A stretch of DNA of 64,000 bases from Halobaculum litoreum (GTDB lineage: Archaea; Halobacteriota; Halobacteria; Halobacteriales; Haloferacaceae): the NCBI RefSeq assembly GCF_030127125.1, contig NZ_CP126156.1, positions 682,001 to 746,000 on the forward strand, in the 5' to 3' direction. The notes under the pieces were generated by a model. It did no database searches, was not told the origin of the DNA, and saw only the letters and a list, made by a program, of their open reading frames with translations. Position numbers and translations under genes: made by a program. Below, in pieces: positions 8,867 through 17,461 of this stretch (positions within the stretch are counted from its first letter, which is position 1; every line of letters begins with the position of its first letter).

Positions 8867-9238
8867 TCAGAAGGTGGGGAGGCCCGCCCAGGCGTTCGCG
8901 GTCCGGATCCCCTGGACGACGAGCACGAGGCTCGCCGCGATCAGCGTGTACTTGACGACCCGCTTCGGCGTCCCGGTCAGTCCCTGGTTCTCGAGGGCGT
9001 TGTAGACGCCGTTGACGCCGTGGAACGTCGCCGTGATCAGGAACAGCACCATCAGCGAGTAGTACGCGAGGCTCTCCATCCGGGCGCTCGACATCGCGAA
9101 CGTGACCTCGTCGGCGTGGTTGACGAAGTGGAGCAGGAAGAAGTGGAACGCCAGCACCACGACGAGGAACCCGGCGGTGATCCGCTGCCACAGCCAGCGG
9201 CGGCCGCCCTTCTCGAACGAGGAGTATCGCTCCGCCAT
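8867..9238 (-). CDS. sdhD: Succinate dehydrogenase membrane anchor subunit SdhD
   Basis: This 123-residue protein has three hydrophobic segments and anchors the complex. Conserved histidines lie in AFHFFLLHFVNH (first span) and TATFHGVNGVYN (second span), the latter resembling the haem/quinone region of this family. It lies one base after sdhC and three bases before sdhB. Assignment between the C and D names rests on gene order and on similarity to haloarchaeal SdhD. Confidence 0.88.
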   Translation of the reverse strand: MAERYSSFEKGGRRWLWQRITAGFLVVVLAFHFFLLHFVNHADEVTFAMSSARMESLAYYSLMVLFLITATFHGVNGVYNALENQGLTGTPKRVVKYTLIAASLVLVVQGIRTANAWAGLPTF

Positions 9239-9239
9239 C

Positions 9240-9665
9240 TCAGAACACCCCCGCGAGGAACGTCGGCACCGACGCGACGACGATCGCGCCCGTCAAGATC
9301 AGCGACGCGTAGAAGCTCTTGTCCTGGCTGTCCAATCCGACCCCGAGGTCCACCAGCAGCAGCCGGCAGCCGTTCAGGATGTGGAAGACGGCCACGGCGA
9401 GCAGGCCGACCTCGAGGATGCGGACGACCAACAGGCTCTCGAGCGTCACGATGACCGTGGTGTACACGTCGTTGTTCGCCGCGATGACCTCCGAGGACTG
9501 TCCGGCCGCGGAGATGGCGGTACTCAGCACCGCGATGTGGGTGAAGAGGTAGCCCACGAGCACCCAGCCCGTGAACTTGTGGAACACCCAAGCCCACATC
9601 CCCGCCGAGAACTCCCGCCAGCGGCCGAAGTCCTCGACGAGGCCTCTGTCATACGACTGGCTCAT
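9240..9665 (-). CDS. sdhC: Succinate dehydrogenase cytochrome b556 subunit SdhC
   Basis: This 141-residue membrane subunit has the SdhC segment [18 protein letters not shown] and a later [15 protein letters not shown]. Both contain His residues expected at the haem b and quinone sites. It is the first gene of the sdhCDBA operon. The ATG at 9665 is preceded by a TATA-like element. Confidence 0.9.
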   Translation of the reverse strand: MSQSYDRGLVEDFGRWREFSAGMWAWVFHKFTGWVLVGYLFTHIAVLSTAISAAGQSSEVIAANNDVYTTVIVTLESLLVVRILEVGLLAVAVFHILNGCRLLLVDLGVGLDSQDKSFYASLILTGAIVVASVPTFLAGVF

Positions 9666-9692
9666 ACGTACTGTGGCTCCGGCCTACGGTGG

Positions 9693-9703
9693 TATAGTAG
9701 TTA
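9693..9703 (-). promoter_or_regulatory. Putative promoter of sdhCDBA
   Basis: TAACTACTATA on the minus strand is 27-37 bases upstream of the sdhC ATG, in the position of an archaeal TATA box. Confidence 0.5.
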
Positions 9704-9802
9704 CGTGACGCACCCGCACGGTCCGCGAGCCAGCCGGGCCCGTCGAGGGCGGTCGTGTCGAACGGGCGAACTGTTTTGTCGCTGGATCCCCCACCCCGAC
9801 CG

Positions 9803-10705
9803 ATGAGCGAGGAGACGACCGAGCGCGCCGGCGCGGCGTTCTCGTTCCTCGGCGACGGGCTCCGGCTGGCGGTCCTCAGGGCGCTGGCGGCCGGGGAGCC
9901 GCCCGCCGGCCCCCGCGAGGGAGCGGTCGCGTACAGCGATCTCCGCCGCGAGGTCGGCGAGCGCGACAGCGGGAAGTTCAGCTACCACCTCGACAAACTC
10001 ACCGGCCGGTTCGTCGAGAAGGTCGACGGCGGCTACCGGCTCCGCGAGCCGGGGCGGGAGGTGGTCCGGCTGCTGGACCGCGGCGTCGTCGACGGGCCGG
10101 CCGAGTTCGAGCCGACGGCGGTGCCGGCGCGGTGTCCGCTGTGCGGGGGCGACGTCCACGTCCGCTACGGCGACCACCACGTCGTGACCTGCTGTGGCGA
10201 CTGCGAGGGGCTGTTCGGCGCCGACGGCACCCCCGACGGCACCCTCACCGGCGTCGTCCTCCCGCCGGCGACCGTCGAGGGGCGCGACCCCGCCGCGCTG
10301 TTCGAGCACGCACACCGCGTCTTCCGCCGTCGGCTGCGCGCCATGGTCGACGGCCTGTGCCTCGAGTGCGGCGGCGACGTCGAGCGACGCCTCCGGCGGT
10401 GCCCCGACCACGACGCGCCGACGGGTCGCACCTGTGGCACGTGCGGCACCGCCTACCCGGTGCTCGCGGAGTTGGTGTGTACGGTGTGTGGTCGCGGCCG
10501 CGTCACGCACCCGCTGTTCGGCAACCCCGACACGGAGGACGCGACGGTCGTCGCCGACCCGGCGCGCCCGTGGGACCGCCTCGCCGCGCTGTTGTCGTGG
10601 GACGCGACCGCCCTCCCCGGCGACGCCGCGGGCGAGGTCGCGTTCGAGCGCCCGGACGGTCGGGTCCGGGTGGTCCTCGACGACGACCTCGGCGTGGCGG
10701 AGTGA
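9803..10705 (+). CDS. Winged-helix DNA-binding protein with zinc-ribbon C-terminal region (DUF7351-like)
   Basis: This is a predicted transcription regulator of 300 residues. An ArsR-like winged helix occupies about residues 5-100 (LGDGLRLAVLRALAAGE, then SGKFSYHLDKLTGRFVEK). The rest holds several metal-binding pairs: CPLC and CGDC, then CLEC, CGTC and CTVC. ATG 9803 is preferred over the ATG at 9755, which would put the TATA-like CTGTTTTGTC inside the gene. It is a paralogue in architecture of the gene at 33264-34319. The target and signal are unknown. Confidence 0.8.
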   Translation: MSEETTERAGAAFSFLGDGLRLAVLRALAAGEPPAGPREGAVAYSDLRREVGERDSGKFSYHLDKLTGRFVEKVDGGYRLREPGREVVRLLDRGVVDGPAEFEPTAVPARCPLCGGDVHVRYGDHHVVTCCGDCEGLFGADGTPDGTLTGVVLPPATVEGRDPAALFEHAHRVFRRRLRAMVDGLCLECGGDVERRLRRCPDHDAPTGRTCGTCGTAYPVLAELVCTVCGRGRVTHPLFGNPDTEDATVVADPARPWDRLAALLSWDATALPGDAAGEVAFERPDGRVRVVLDDDLGVAE

Positions 10706-10732
10706 GCGCGGGACCCGTCGACCCTCGCCGCC

Positions 10733-11755
10733 TCACTCCAGTCCGACGGTCGGACTCTGCTCCATCTCCACGACCCGCCGCGTGCGGCGGTCCAACTCCA
10801 CGAGGTGACACAGCGGGTTCCCGGGGTAGACGACGGGGTTCTCCAGCACGCCGACGAGCAGGCCGGTGAACGGCGCCTCGACGTGGACGTTGTCGTCCTT
10901 GAACGGGTTCGTGATCGTGCAGACGGTGTCCCCCTCGTGGACGAGCGACCCGCGCTCGAAGTGCATGTCGACCATGCCGCCGGCGTCCGCGCGGAGCCAC
11001 GTCTTCTCGCGCTCGTCGGTGATGACGGTGCGCCAGCCCGGCCACCGGACGGACTCGGCGGCCAGCATCTCGTACTCCGCGAACACCGAGCGGACGCCCG
11101 CGAGCGCCTCGTCGATCAGGCCGCGCTGGAAGCGGTGAGCCTCGCCCATCTCGACGGTGATCGTCGGCGTGCCGTCGACGGCGGCCTCCGTCCGGAGCAT
11201 CCCGGAGGAGCCCTCGCTGTCGATGATGACGTTCGTCCCGTACGCCCGCGCGAGGCGGCCGACGTCCGCGTCCGCCATGTCGGCGCGGACGTGGATCATG
11301 TTCGTCCGCCCCCGGGTGGAGGTGTGGAAGTCCAGCCCGAAGTCGCACGGCTCGATGAAGTTGGTGTAGATGCGGGCGGCCATCCGCTTGGCGCTCGTGG
11401 AGTCGGCCGCGCCCGGGAACGAGCGGTTCAGGTCGCGGTCGTACACCGGGAGGTAGCGCTGCTGGGCGAGGAAGCCCGGGACGTTCAACACCGGGAGGCA
11501 GATGAGCGTCCCCGCCAGCGCCTCGAGGTCCCACTCGTGGGCGACCTCCCGCACCACCTCGATCCCGTTGAGTTCGTCGCCGTGGGCCGCCGCCGAGAGG
11601 AACGCCGTCGGCCCCGGGCGCGCCCCGTTGATGATCGTCACGGGGATGCGCACGGGGTCCCCGAGGTACGTCTCCGACACCACGAACCGGATGTTCTGTC
11701 GTTCGCCTGGGCCCACCCGCCCGCCGTTGTAGGTGAATGACCCGTCGTCGCTCAT
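10733..11755 (-). CDS. Succinylglutamate desuccinylase/aspartoacylase family zinc hydrolase
   Basis: This is a zinc carboxypeptidase-like enzyme (340 residues) that removes an acyl or aminoacyl group from an amino acid or peptide. Visible zinc-site residues are in AAHGDELNGIEV (H-x2-E) and GLDFHTSTRG (third ligand). The C-terminal ~90 residues form a barrel-sandwich-like segment (GDTVCTITNPF and EAPFTGLLVGVLENP) usual for this branch. It lies head to head with the RimK-RimB fusion across 195 bases. In many bacteria the same three families are neighbours, suggesting the two act on one product; this link is inference. Confidence 0.88.
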   Translation of the reverse strand: MSDDGSFTYNGGRVGPGERQNIRFVVSETYLGDPVRIPVTIINGARPGPTAFLSAAAHGDELNGIEVVREVAHEWDLEALAGTLICLPVLNVPGFLAQQRYLPVYDRDLNRSFPGAADSTSAKRMAARIYTNFIEPCDFGLDFHTSTRGRTNMIHVRADMADADVGRLARAYGTNVIIDSEGSSGMLRTEAAVDGTPTITVEMGEAHRFQRGLIDEALAGVRSVFAEYEMLAAESVRWPGWRTVITDEREKTWLRADAGGMVDMHFERGSLVHEGDTVCTITNPFKDDNVHVEAPFTGLLVGVLENPVVYPGNPLCHLVELDRRTRRVVEMEQSPTVGLE

Positions 11756-11950
11756 GTCCGCCGGTGTGCGACGGAGGGTGATAAAGCACGCCACAGCCGG
11801 GCGGGCGGGAACGGCCGTCCCGTGTGAACGGGGCCACGCCGCCCACCGCACGTTCCGGGACGGTATCGGGCGCCTCGTGGCCCGTGTCCGTTCCTGACAC
11901 GGCTTCGCCGGACCGGGACACATTTCACGCCGCCGCCGAGTCACCAACGC

Positions 11951-13309
11951 ATGACCGAGGATCCGGTACGTGTGGGGGTGCTCTCGCTGCACACGAGCAA
12001 GGAGTCGAAAGCCATCTGCAACGCCGTCGAGGCGCTGGGCCACGAGCCGGTCTGGCTGCGCCGCGAGAACGCCGCCGTCAGCATCGACGCCGGCGAGGTG
12101 ACGATCGAACCCGACGTCGACGTGGTCGCCAACCGGATGCTGCTGTCGAATATCGAGCATCCGGCCGAGGGCCTCGGCCTCGCCCACACGTTCGGCCGGG
12201 CGCGACCGATCCTCAACGACCCCTCGGCCGTCCTCACCGCGATGCACAAGTTCGCCTCGGCCGTCGCGCTCGCGGAGGCCGGTGTGCGCGTCCCCGACGC
12301 GCTGCTGGCGCTGTCGAACGACCGTCTCAACGACGGCCGCACCCGCTTCGGCGACGAGGGCGTGTACAAGACCGCCATCGGCACCCACGGCGGCGGCACG
12401 TGGAAGGTCGACCTCACGGAGCCGGTGAACCCGCAGGTCGGGAACCGGCAGGCGTTCCTCCAGCAGCTCATCGACCGCGACGACGCGCGCCACCACGACA
12501 CCCGCGTGTACGTCGTCGGCGGCGAGGTTGTCGGCGCGATGAACCGCTACGCCCCGGAGGACGACTGGCGCACGAACGTCGCCCTCGGCGGCGACGTGGA
12601 GGACGCCACCGACTCGCTCGACGACGAGGCCCGCGAGATGGCGCTTCGCGCCGCCGAGACCATCGGCCTCGACTACGCCGGCGTCGACCTCGTACAGGGG
12701 TACGACGGCTGGTACGTGCTGGAGGTCAACCCCACTGCGGGGTTCAAGGGCCTGTTCAAGGCCAGCGGCCGCTCGCCGGCGCCCCACATCGCGCGGCTCG
12801 CGATCGAACGCGTCGGCGGCGACGTCGACGACGAACGCGTGACGGACCTGTCGGCGGTGCTCGACGACTCGACGCCCGCGTGCATGCCGTCGCGGCGTCG
12901 GATCAACGAGGGTCAGGTGCCGATCATCGGCTACATCGAGGAGGTGAACGTCGCCGGGACGCAGGGCGCGACGAAGGCGTACGCCAAGTCCGACACGGGC
13001 GCGACGCGCTCGTCAATCGACACCAGTCTGGCCGCAGAGATCGGCGCGGGTCCGATCAAGAGCATGACGCGCGTGAAGTCGGGGTCGGTGAAGTCCGGGA
13101 AGGCGCGGCCGGTCGTCGACCTCGTCGTCGGGATCGGCGGCGAACAGCACACCGTCACCGCGAGCGTCGAGGACCGTTCGCACATGGAGTACCCCGTCCT
13201 CCTCGGCCGCGACATCCTCCAGCACTACCGCGTCGACGTGCAGCGCCGCGCCGACGACGCCAACACCCCCGACCTCGACGAGGAGGAAGAGGAGGGGCTC
13301 GAGGAGTAG
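11951..13309 (+). CDS. rimK: RimK-type ATP-grasp ligase fused to RimB-like retropepsin-fold domain
   Basis: The 452-residue protein joins two enzymes. Residues 1-95 are a RimK pre-ATP-grasp domain and about 100-290 the ATP-grasp core, with the glycine-rich loop GTHGGGTWKVD (144-154) and metal ligands in YVLEVNPTAGF (E258, N260). Residues ~320-435 match the ATP-dependent zinc protease family (PF05618, RimB). They carry a retropepsin-like SDTGATRSS (D348) and the closing LLGRDIL (417-423). RimK enzymes add glutamate to proteins or small acids. RimB removes or trims it in Pseudomonas. The usual bacterial target, the ribosomal protein S6 tail, has no archaeal homologue, so the substrate is open. 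Confidence 0.88.
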   Translation: MTEDPVRVGVLSLHTSKESKAICNAVEALGHEPVWLRRENAAVSIDAGEVTIEPDVDVVANRMLLSNIEHPAEGLGLAHTFGRARPILNDPSAVLTAMHKFASAVALAEAGVRVPDALLALSNDRLNDGRTRFGDEGVYKTAIGTHGGGTWKVDLTEPVNPQVGNRQAFLQQLIDRDDARHHDTRVYVVGGEVVGAMNRYAPEDDWRTNVALGGDVEDATDSLDDEAREMALRAAETIGLDYAGVDLVQGYDGWYVLEVNPTAGFKGLFKASGRSPAPHIARLAIERVGGDVDDERVTDLSAVLDDSTPACMPSRRRINEGQVPIIGYIEEVNVAGTQGATKAYAKSDTGATRSSIDTSLAAEIGAGPIKSMTRVKSGSVKSGKARPVVDLVVGIGGEQHTVTASVEDRSHMEYPVLLGRDILQHYRVDVQRRADDANTPDLDEEEEEGLEE

Positions 13310-13379
13310 CGTTCGGGAGCGACCCGCACGCCGGCCGCGGGCCGGACCGCTTTTCCCGCTCGCCTCACGAGTGGAGTGT

Positions 13380-13571
13380 ATGGGCTTCGGGAGCTACGAC
13401 GAATCCGAGCAGGAACGGCAACAGAACGACGGCGGCGACGCGGGCGACGGCTCGACGGTCGACGCCCACGAGAACGACCACGACGGCACCGCCAGCTTCG
13501 AGGCGGGCGCCTCGACCGACGACCTCGTCTCCGCGCTCTCGGAGATGAAAGACGACGAGGACGACGAGTAA
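13380..13571 (+). CDS. DUF5786 family small acidic protein
   Basis: This 63-residue, Asp/Glu/Gln-rich protein begins MGFGSYDESEQERQQ, the hallmark of a haloarchaeal family I recognise as DUF5786. It ends LVSALSEMKDDEDDE. It has no cysteine, membrane span or known catalytic motif. The ATG at 13380 is preferred over the ATG three codons upstream because the family starts with MGFGSYD, and the sequence CGCTTTTCCCGC lies ~25-30 bases upstream. Function is unknown. Confidence 0.75.
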   Translation: MGFGSYDESEQERQQNDGGDAGDGSTVDAHENDHDGTASFEAGASTDDLVSALSEMKDDEDDE

Positions 13572-13652
13572 CTCCCCGACGCCGCGGCCCCGTGCGGCGT
13601 TCCGACCGCCGCTCGCACGTCCGATATCTTCTCCGATAATTTGCGCCGAAGG

Positions 13653-13658
13653 TATATT
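13653..13658 (+). promoter_or_regulatory. Putative TATA box of the archaellin gene
   Basis: TATATT in an AT-rich patch within GC-rich DNA lies 69-74 bases upstream of the ATG at 13727. This would give a leader of about 45 bases containing GGTGGGAG near 13706-13713 as a possible ribosome binding site. Confidence 0.45.
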
Positions 13659-13726
13659 GCTCACGTCGCCGCCGGAGTAGATACGCCCGGTTCGTTGTCG
13701 CGAACGGGTGGGAGCAAGACATCCCA

Positions 13727-14344
13727 ATGTTCGAATTCATCACGGACGAGGAAGAGCGCGGGCAGGTCGGTATCGGGACGCTCATCGTGTTCATCGCGAT
13801 GGTGCTGGTGGCGGCGATCGCCGCCGGCGTCCTGATCAACACCGCGGGCTTCCTCCAGAGCAAGTCGCAGGAGACCGGCCAACAGAGCAGCAAGCAGGTC
13901 AGTAACCGCCTCCAGGAGGTCGCCACCGTCGGGAACGTCACCGACGCCGGCGACATCGACCTCGTCAACGTCACGGTCACGCAGGCCGCGGGTGCCGGCG
14001 AGATCGACGTGCACAACGCGACTGTGACGTGGATCGGCCCACAGGGCACGGTTCAGCTGCAGTCGACGACGTCGAACTTCTCCACCCAGAGCCAACTCGA
14101 CGACAGCGGTTCGTCGAACTACTACTCGTACGAGTCGGTGAAGAACGTCGCCGGGAACGAGAACGTTCTCAACGACCCCGACGACCGGCTCAACCTGATC
14201 TTCGACGTGAACTCGTTCGCGAGCAGTAACCTCGACGAGGGCGAGGAGGTCACGATCAAGATCAACACGATGTCCGGCGCGACTACGAGCATCCGCTTCA
14301 CCGTCCCCGAGTCGCTCGGGCAGAAGGAAGCGGTCGAGCTGTAG
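13727..14344 (+). CDS. arlA: Archaellin (archaeal flagellin)
   Basis: This is the structural subunit of the archaellum filament. The 205-residue precursor has a class III signal peptide [12 protein letters not shown] with cleavage expected after G12, followed by the hydrophobic assembly helix [20 protein letters not shown]. Four N-x-S/T sequons (GNVT, VNVT, HNAT, SNFS) are candidate N-glycosylation sites, as known for haloarchaeal archaellins. It stands alone: no arl/che genes flank it, so it is probably one of several archaellins in the genome. The ending (RFTVPES) is typical. Confidence 0.92.
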   Translation: MFEFITDEEERGQVGIGTLIVFIAMVLVAAIAAGVLINTAGFLQSKSQETGQQSSKQVSNRLQEVATVGNVTDAGDIDLVNVTVTQAAGAGEIDVHNATVTWIGPQGTVQLQSTTSNFSTQSQLDDSGSSNYYSYESVKNVAGNENVLNDPDDRLNLIFDVNSFASSNLDEGEEVTIKINTMSGATTSIRFTVPESLGQKEAVEL

Positions 14345-14402
14345 CGCGGCTCCCTTTCTCTCCTCTCTCGATTCCCCGCGCCGAGAGCGGCCGTGCCGGT
14401 CG

Positions 14403-15062
14403 TCACTCCCCGCCGACGACCTCGTCGACGCTCTCGGCGATGTCCTCCTTCGCGCGCCACAGGTACAGCGACGCGTAGCTGCGGTACGGCGCCCACCGAG
14501 CCGCCGCCTCGACCATCTCGGCGCGGCTCATCTCTCTCGCGTACAGTTCCTCCATCCCCTTCCGGATCCCCAGGTCGCCGACGGGGAACACGTCCGGGCG
14601 GCCGAGCGTGAACAGCAGTTGCATGTTCGCGGTCCACTCGCCGACGCCGGTGATCGCCGTCAGCGCCTCGCGGACCTCGTCGTCGCTCATCGCGGCGAAC
14701 GTCTCGCGGTCCCACCCGTGGTCGTCGAACGCCTCGGCGACGTTGCGCACGTATCGGGTCTTCTGCCGGGAGAGGCCGGCGTCCTTCAACACCTGCTCGT
14801 CGGCCGCGAGGATCCCCGCGGGCGTCACCTCGACGGCGTCGAACAGGCGGTCGCGGGTCGCGGCCGCGGAGGCCATCGACACCTGCTGGCGGAGGATCGA
14901 GACGACGAGCCGCTCGAAGGGGTCGTCGGCCGGGTCGATGGTCAGCGGGCCGTGGCGCTCGATCACCGGCCCGAGCAGGTCGTCCTCCCGGAGCGCGGCG
15001 AGCGCCTCCCGGTCGGCGGGGTCGAGGGCGTCGAAGCCGTCGGCGTCGGAGTCGACTGGCAT
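14403..15062 (-). CDS. alkA: DNA-3-methyladenine glycosylase II (AlkA/HhH-GPD family)
   Basis: This enzyme excises alkylated purines from DNA as the first step of base excision repair. The 219-residue protein has the helix-hairpin-helix LTAITGVGEWTA (134-145) and the catalytic Asp of the GPD loop at D163 in FPVGDLGIRKG. No iron-sulfur cysteine cluster is present, which argues for AlkA rather than endonuclease III or MutY. It is convergent with the archaellin gene and divergent from the fatty-acid oxidation gene. Confidence 0.9.
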   Translation of the reverse strand: MPVDSDADGFDALDPADREALAALREDDLLGPVIERHGPLTIDPADDPFERLVVSILRQQVSMASAAATRDRLFDAVEVTPAGILAADEQVLKDAGLSRQKTRYVRNVAEAFDDHGWDRETFAAMSDDEVREALTAITGVGEWTANMQLLFTLGRPDVFPVGDLGIRKGMEELYAREMSRAEMVEAAARWAPYRSYASLYLWRAKEDIAESVDEVVGGE

Positions 15063-15217
15063 AGCCGTCCCTGGACACGGCGACGAGAAACGGGTTTCGG
15101 CGGGACCGGGACGACGCCCCGACCGAGCCCGGGGAACGAGAACTGCGGGAAACGGGCGACGTGTTGGCGTCGGGCCGGAGGGAAACGTTGAATCGGCGGG
15201 CCTCCAACGCGACGCAC

Positions 15218-17188
15218 ATGGACGTTGATGACGTAGAGACGATCGCGGTTCTCGGCGCGGGGAACATGGGCCACGGCATCGCGGAGGTGGCCGCCCTCGC
15301 CGGGTTCGAGGTGCACATGCGGGACATCAACGAGGAGTTCGTCCGGAAGGGGTACGACCAGATCGAGTGGTCGCTGGGCAAACTCGCCGAGAAGGACCAG
15401 ATCTCCGAGGCCGAGGCCGACGCCGCCCTGGAGCGCGTCACGGCGGTCGTCCCCGTCGAGGACGCCGTCGCCGACGCGGACCTGATCGTCGAGGCGGTGC
15501 CGGAGAAGATGGACATCAAGAAGGACGTGTACGCCGACGTCGAGGCGCACGCGCCCGACCACGCCGTGTTCGCCTCGAACACGTCGAGCCTCTCGATCAC
15601 GGAGCTGTCGGAGGTGACCGACCGCGAGGAGCGCTTCTGCGGGATGCACTTCTTCAACCCGCCCGTGCGGATGCAGCTCGTCGAGGTCATCTCGGGCGCC
15701 CACACCGACGACGCGACGCTCGACCTCGTCGAGGACGTCGCCGAGCGGATGGGGAAGACGCCGGTGCGCGTCCGCAAGGACTCGCCCGGCTTCATCGTCA
15801 ACCGCGTGCTCGTCCCGTTGATGAACGAGGCCGCGTGGCTCGTCCACGAGGGCGAGGCGACCATCGAGGAGGTCGACTCCACGACGAAGTACGACCTGGG
15901 CCTCCCGATGGGGAGCTTCGAGCTGGCCGACCAGGTCGGCATCGACGTGGGCGTCCACGTCCTCGAGTACATGCACGAGGTGCTCGGCGACGCCTACGAG
16001 CCGTGCCCGCTCCTCACGGAGAAGGTCGACAACGAGACCCTCGGCAAGAAGACCGGCGAGGGGTTCTACGACTACGAGAACGGCGGCGCGGACGTGCCCT
16101 CGGACGCGGTCTCCGAGGACGTGAAGCACGCGCTGCTGGCGGTGATGGCCAACGAGGTCGCCGGCCTGATCGGCAACGACGTCGCCGACGCCGACGCCAT
16201 CGACAAGGCCGTGAAGCTGGGCGCCGGCTTCCCCGACGGCCCCGCGAAGATGGCCGACGCGGCCGGCCTCGACGCCCTGCTGGAGACGCTCGACGAGCGG
16301 CACGAGGCCACCGAGGCCGAGCGCTACGCCGCCGTCGACTACCTCCGCGAGCTCGTCGACGCCGGCGAGGGCTTCTACGGCGGCGACGACGAGGACGACG
16401 GGGTCGACTTCGAGACGATCCGGATCGAGCGCGACGGGAAGGTGGGCCACATCGTGCTCGACCGCCCGCACCGGATGAACACCATCTCCGGCGAGATGCT
16501 CGACGAACTCGGCGTCGCCATCGACGACCTCGACGGGGACGACGACGTGCGTGCCGTGCTCGTCACCGGCGAGGGCGACCGCGCGTTCTCCGCGGGCGCC
16601 GACGTGCAGAGCATGGCCGCCGGCGGCGGCGACCCCCTGCACTCGGTCGAGTTGTCGCGCAAGGGGCAGTCGACGTTCGGGAAGTTCGAGGCCGCCGACG
16701 TGCCGGTCGTCGCCGGCATCGACGGCTACTGTCTCGGCGGCGGGATGGAGTTCTCGACGTGCGCGGACATGCGGATCGCCTCCGAGCGCTCCGAGCTGGG
16801 CCAGCCCGAACACAACCTCGGCCTCCTGCCGGGGTGGGGCGGCACCCAGCGCCTGCGCCACATCGTCGGCGAGGGGCGCGCCAAGGAGATCATCTTCACG
16901 GCCGACCGCTACGAGGCCGAGGAGATGGAGCGCTACGGCTTCCTGAACGAGGTCGTCGCCAACGACGAACTCGAGGATCGCGCGATGGAGTTGGCGAAGG
17001 ACCTGGCCGCCGGCCCGCCCGTCGCCCAGCGCTACACGAAGCGCGCGATGCTCGCGGGGCGCGACGACACCGACGCCGGGCTGGAGATCGAGGCACAGGC
17101 GTTCGGCCAGCTGATGAACACGGACGACCTCATGGAGGGCGTGATGGCGTTCATGTCCAACGAGGAGCCGGAGTTCGAAGGGAAGTAA
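15218..17188 (+). CDS. 3-hydroxyacyl-CoA dehydrogenase / enoyl-CoA hydratase fusion
   Basis: This bifunctional beta-oxidation enzyme has 656 residues. Residues ~8-290 are the NAD-dependent hydroxyacyl-CoA dehydrogenase (GAGNMGHGIAEVAALAG; HFFNPPVRMQLVEVI), followed by a second C-terminal dehydrogenase segment to ~385. Residues ~400-655 are a crotonase fold with oxyanion-hole motifs AFSAGADVQSM and GYCLGGGMEFSTCADMRIA. The order is dehydrogenase first, the reverse of bacterial FadB and usual for archaeal versions. ATG 15218 was chosen because upstream codons lack conservation signs. It would hydrate enoyl-CoA and oxidise the 3-hydroxyacyl-CoA. Confidence 0.93.
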   Translation: MDVDDVETIAVLGAGNMGHGIAEVAALAGFEVHMRDINEEFVRKGYDQIEWSLGKLAEKDQISEAEADAALERVTAVVPVEDAVADADLIVEAVPEKMDIKKDVYADVEAHAPDHAVFASNTSSLSITELSEVTDREERFCGMHFFNPPVRMQLVEVISGAHTDDATLDLVEDVAERMGKTPVRVRKDSPGFIVNRVLVPLMNEAAWLVHEGEATIEEVDSTTKYDLGLPMGSFELADQVGIDVGVHVLEYMHEVLGDAYEPCPLLTEKVDNETLGKKTGEGFYDYENGGADVPSDAVSEDVKHALLAVMANEVAGLIGNDVADADAIDKAVKLGAGFPDGPAKMADAAGLDALLETLDERHEATEAERYAAVDYLRELVDAGEGFYGGDDEDDGVDFETIRIERDGKVGHIVLDRPHRMNTISGEMLDELGVAIDDLDGDDDVRAVLVTGEGDRAFSAGADVQSMAAGGGDPLHSVELSRKGQSTFGKFEAADVPVVAGIDGYCLGGGMEFSTCADMRIASERSELGQPEHNLGLLPGWGGTQRLRHIVGEGRAKEIIFTADRYEAEEMERYGFLNEVVANDELEDRAMELAKDLAAGPPVAQRYTKRAMLAGRDDTDAGLEIEAQAFGQLMNTDDLMEGVMAFMSNEEPEFEGK

Positions 17189-17189
17189 G

Positions 17190-17216
17190 CGAGACGCGAG
17201 CGTAGCGAGCGTCTCG
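17190..17216. repeat. Inverted repeat, possible bidirectional terminator or mobile palindrome remnant
   Basis: Arms CGAGACGC (17190-17197) and GCGTCTCG (17209-17216) flank GAGCGTAGCGA. The repeat starts two bases after the stop codon of the hydroxyacyl-CoA dehydrogenase gene. A second palindrome, CCGAGCGGCTCGG, is at 17281-17293. Both lie in the 273-base gap between convergent genes. Such AGCGTAGCGAG-type palindromes recur in haloarchaeal intergenic DNA. No T-tract follows, so a terminator role is uncertain. Confidence 0.6.
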
Positions 17217-17461
17217 GGAAAGCGGCGGCGAGGTCCGTGGGCCGAGCCGCCCAGCAACTCGTAGTGTCCGAGCGAAGCGACCGAGCGGCTCGGAAAGACG
17301 GCCGAGCGGTCCTGTGACCCTCCGCCCAATAGAACACGGGGCCGTCATGCAGCGGGCGTCTCGGACGGACAGCGGGGGACAGACGCGCCCGGAGGTTCGC
17401 ACTCACGGGACCTTGGGGCTCGTGAACGGCGAGGGCCCGTCGTCCCCACCGACCGCGACGA

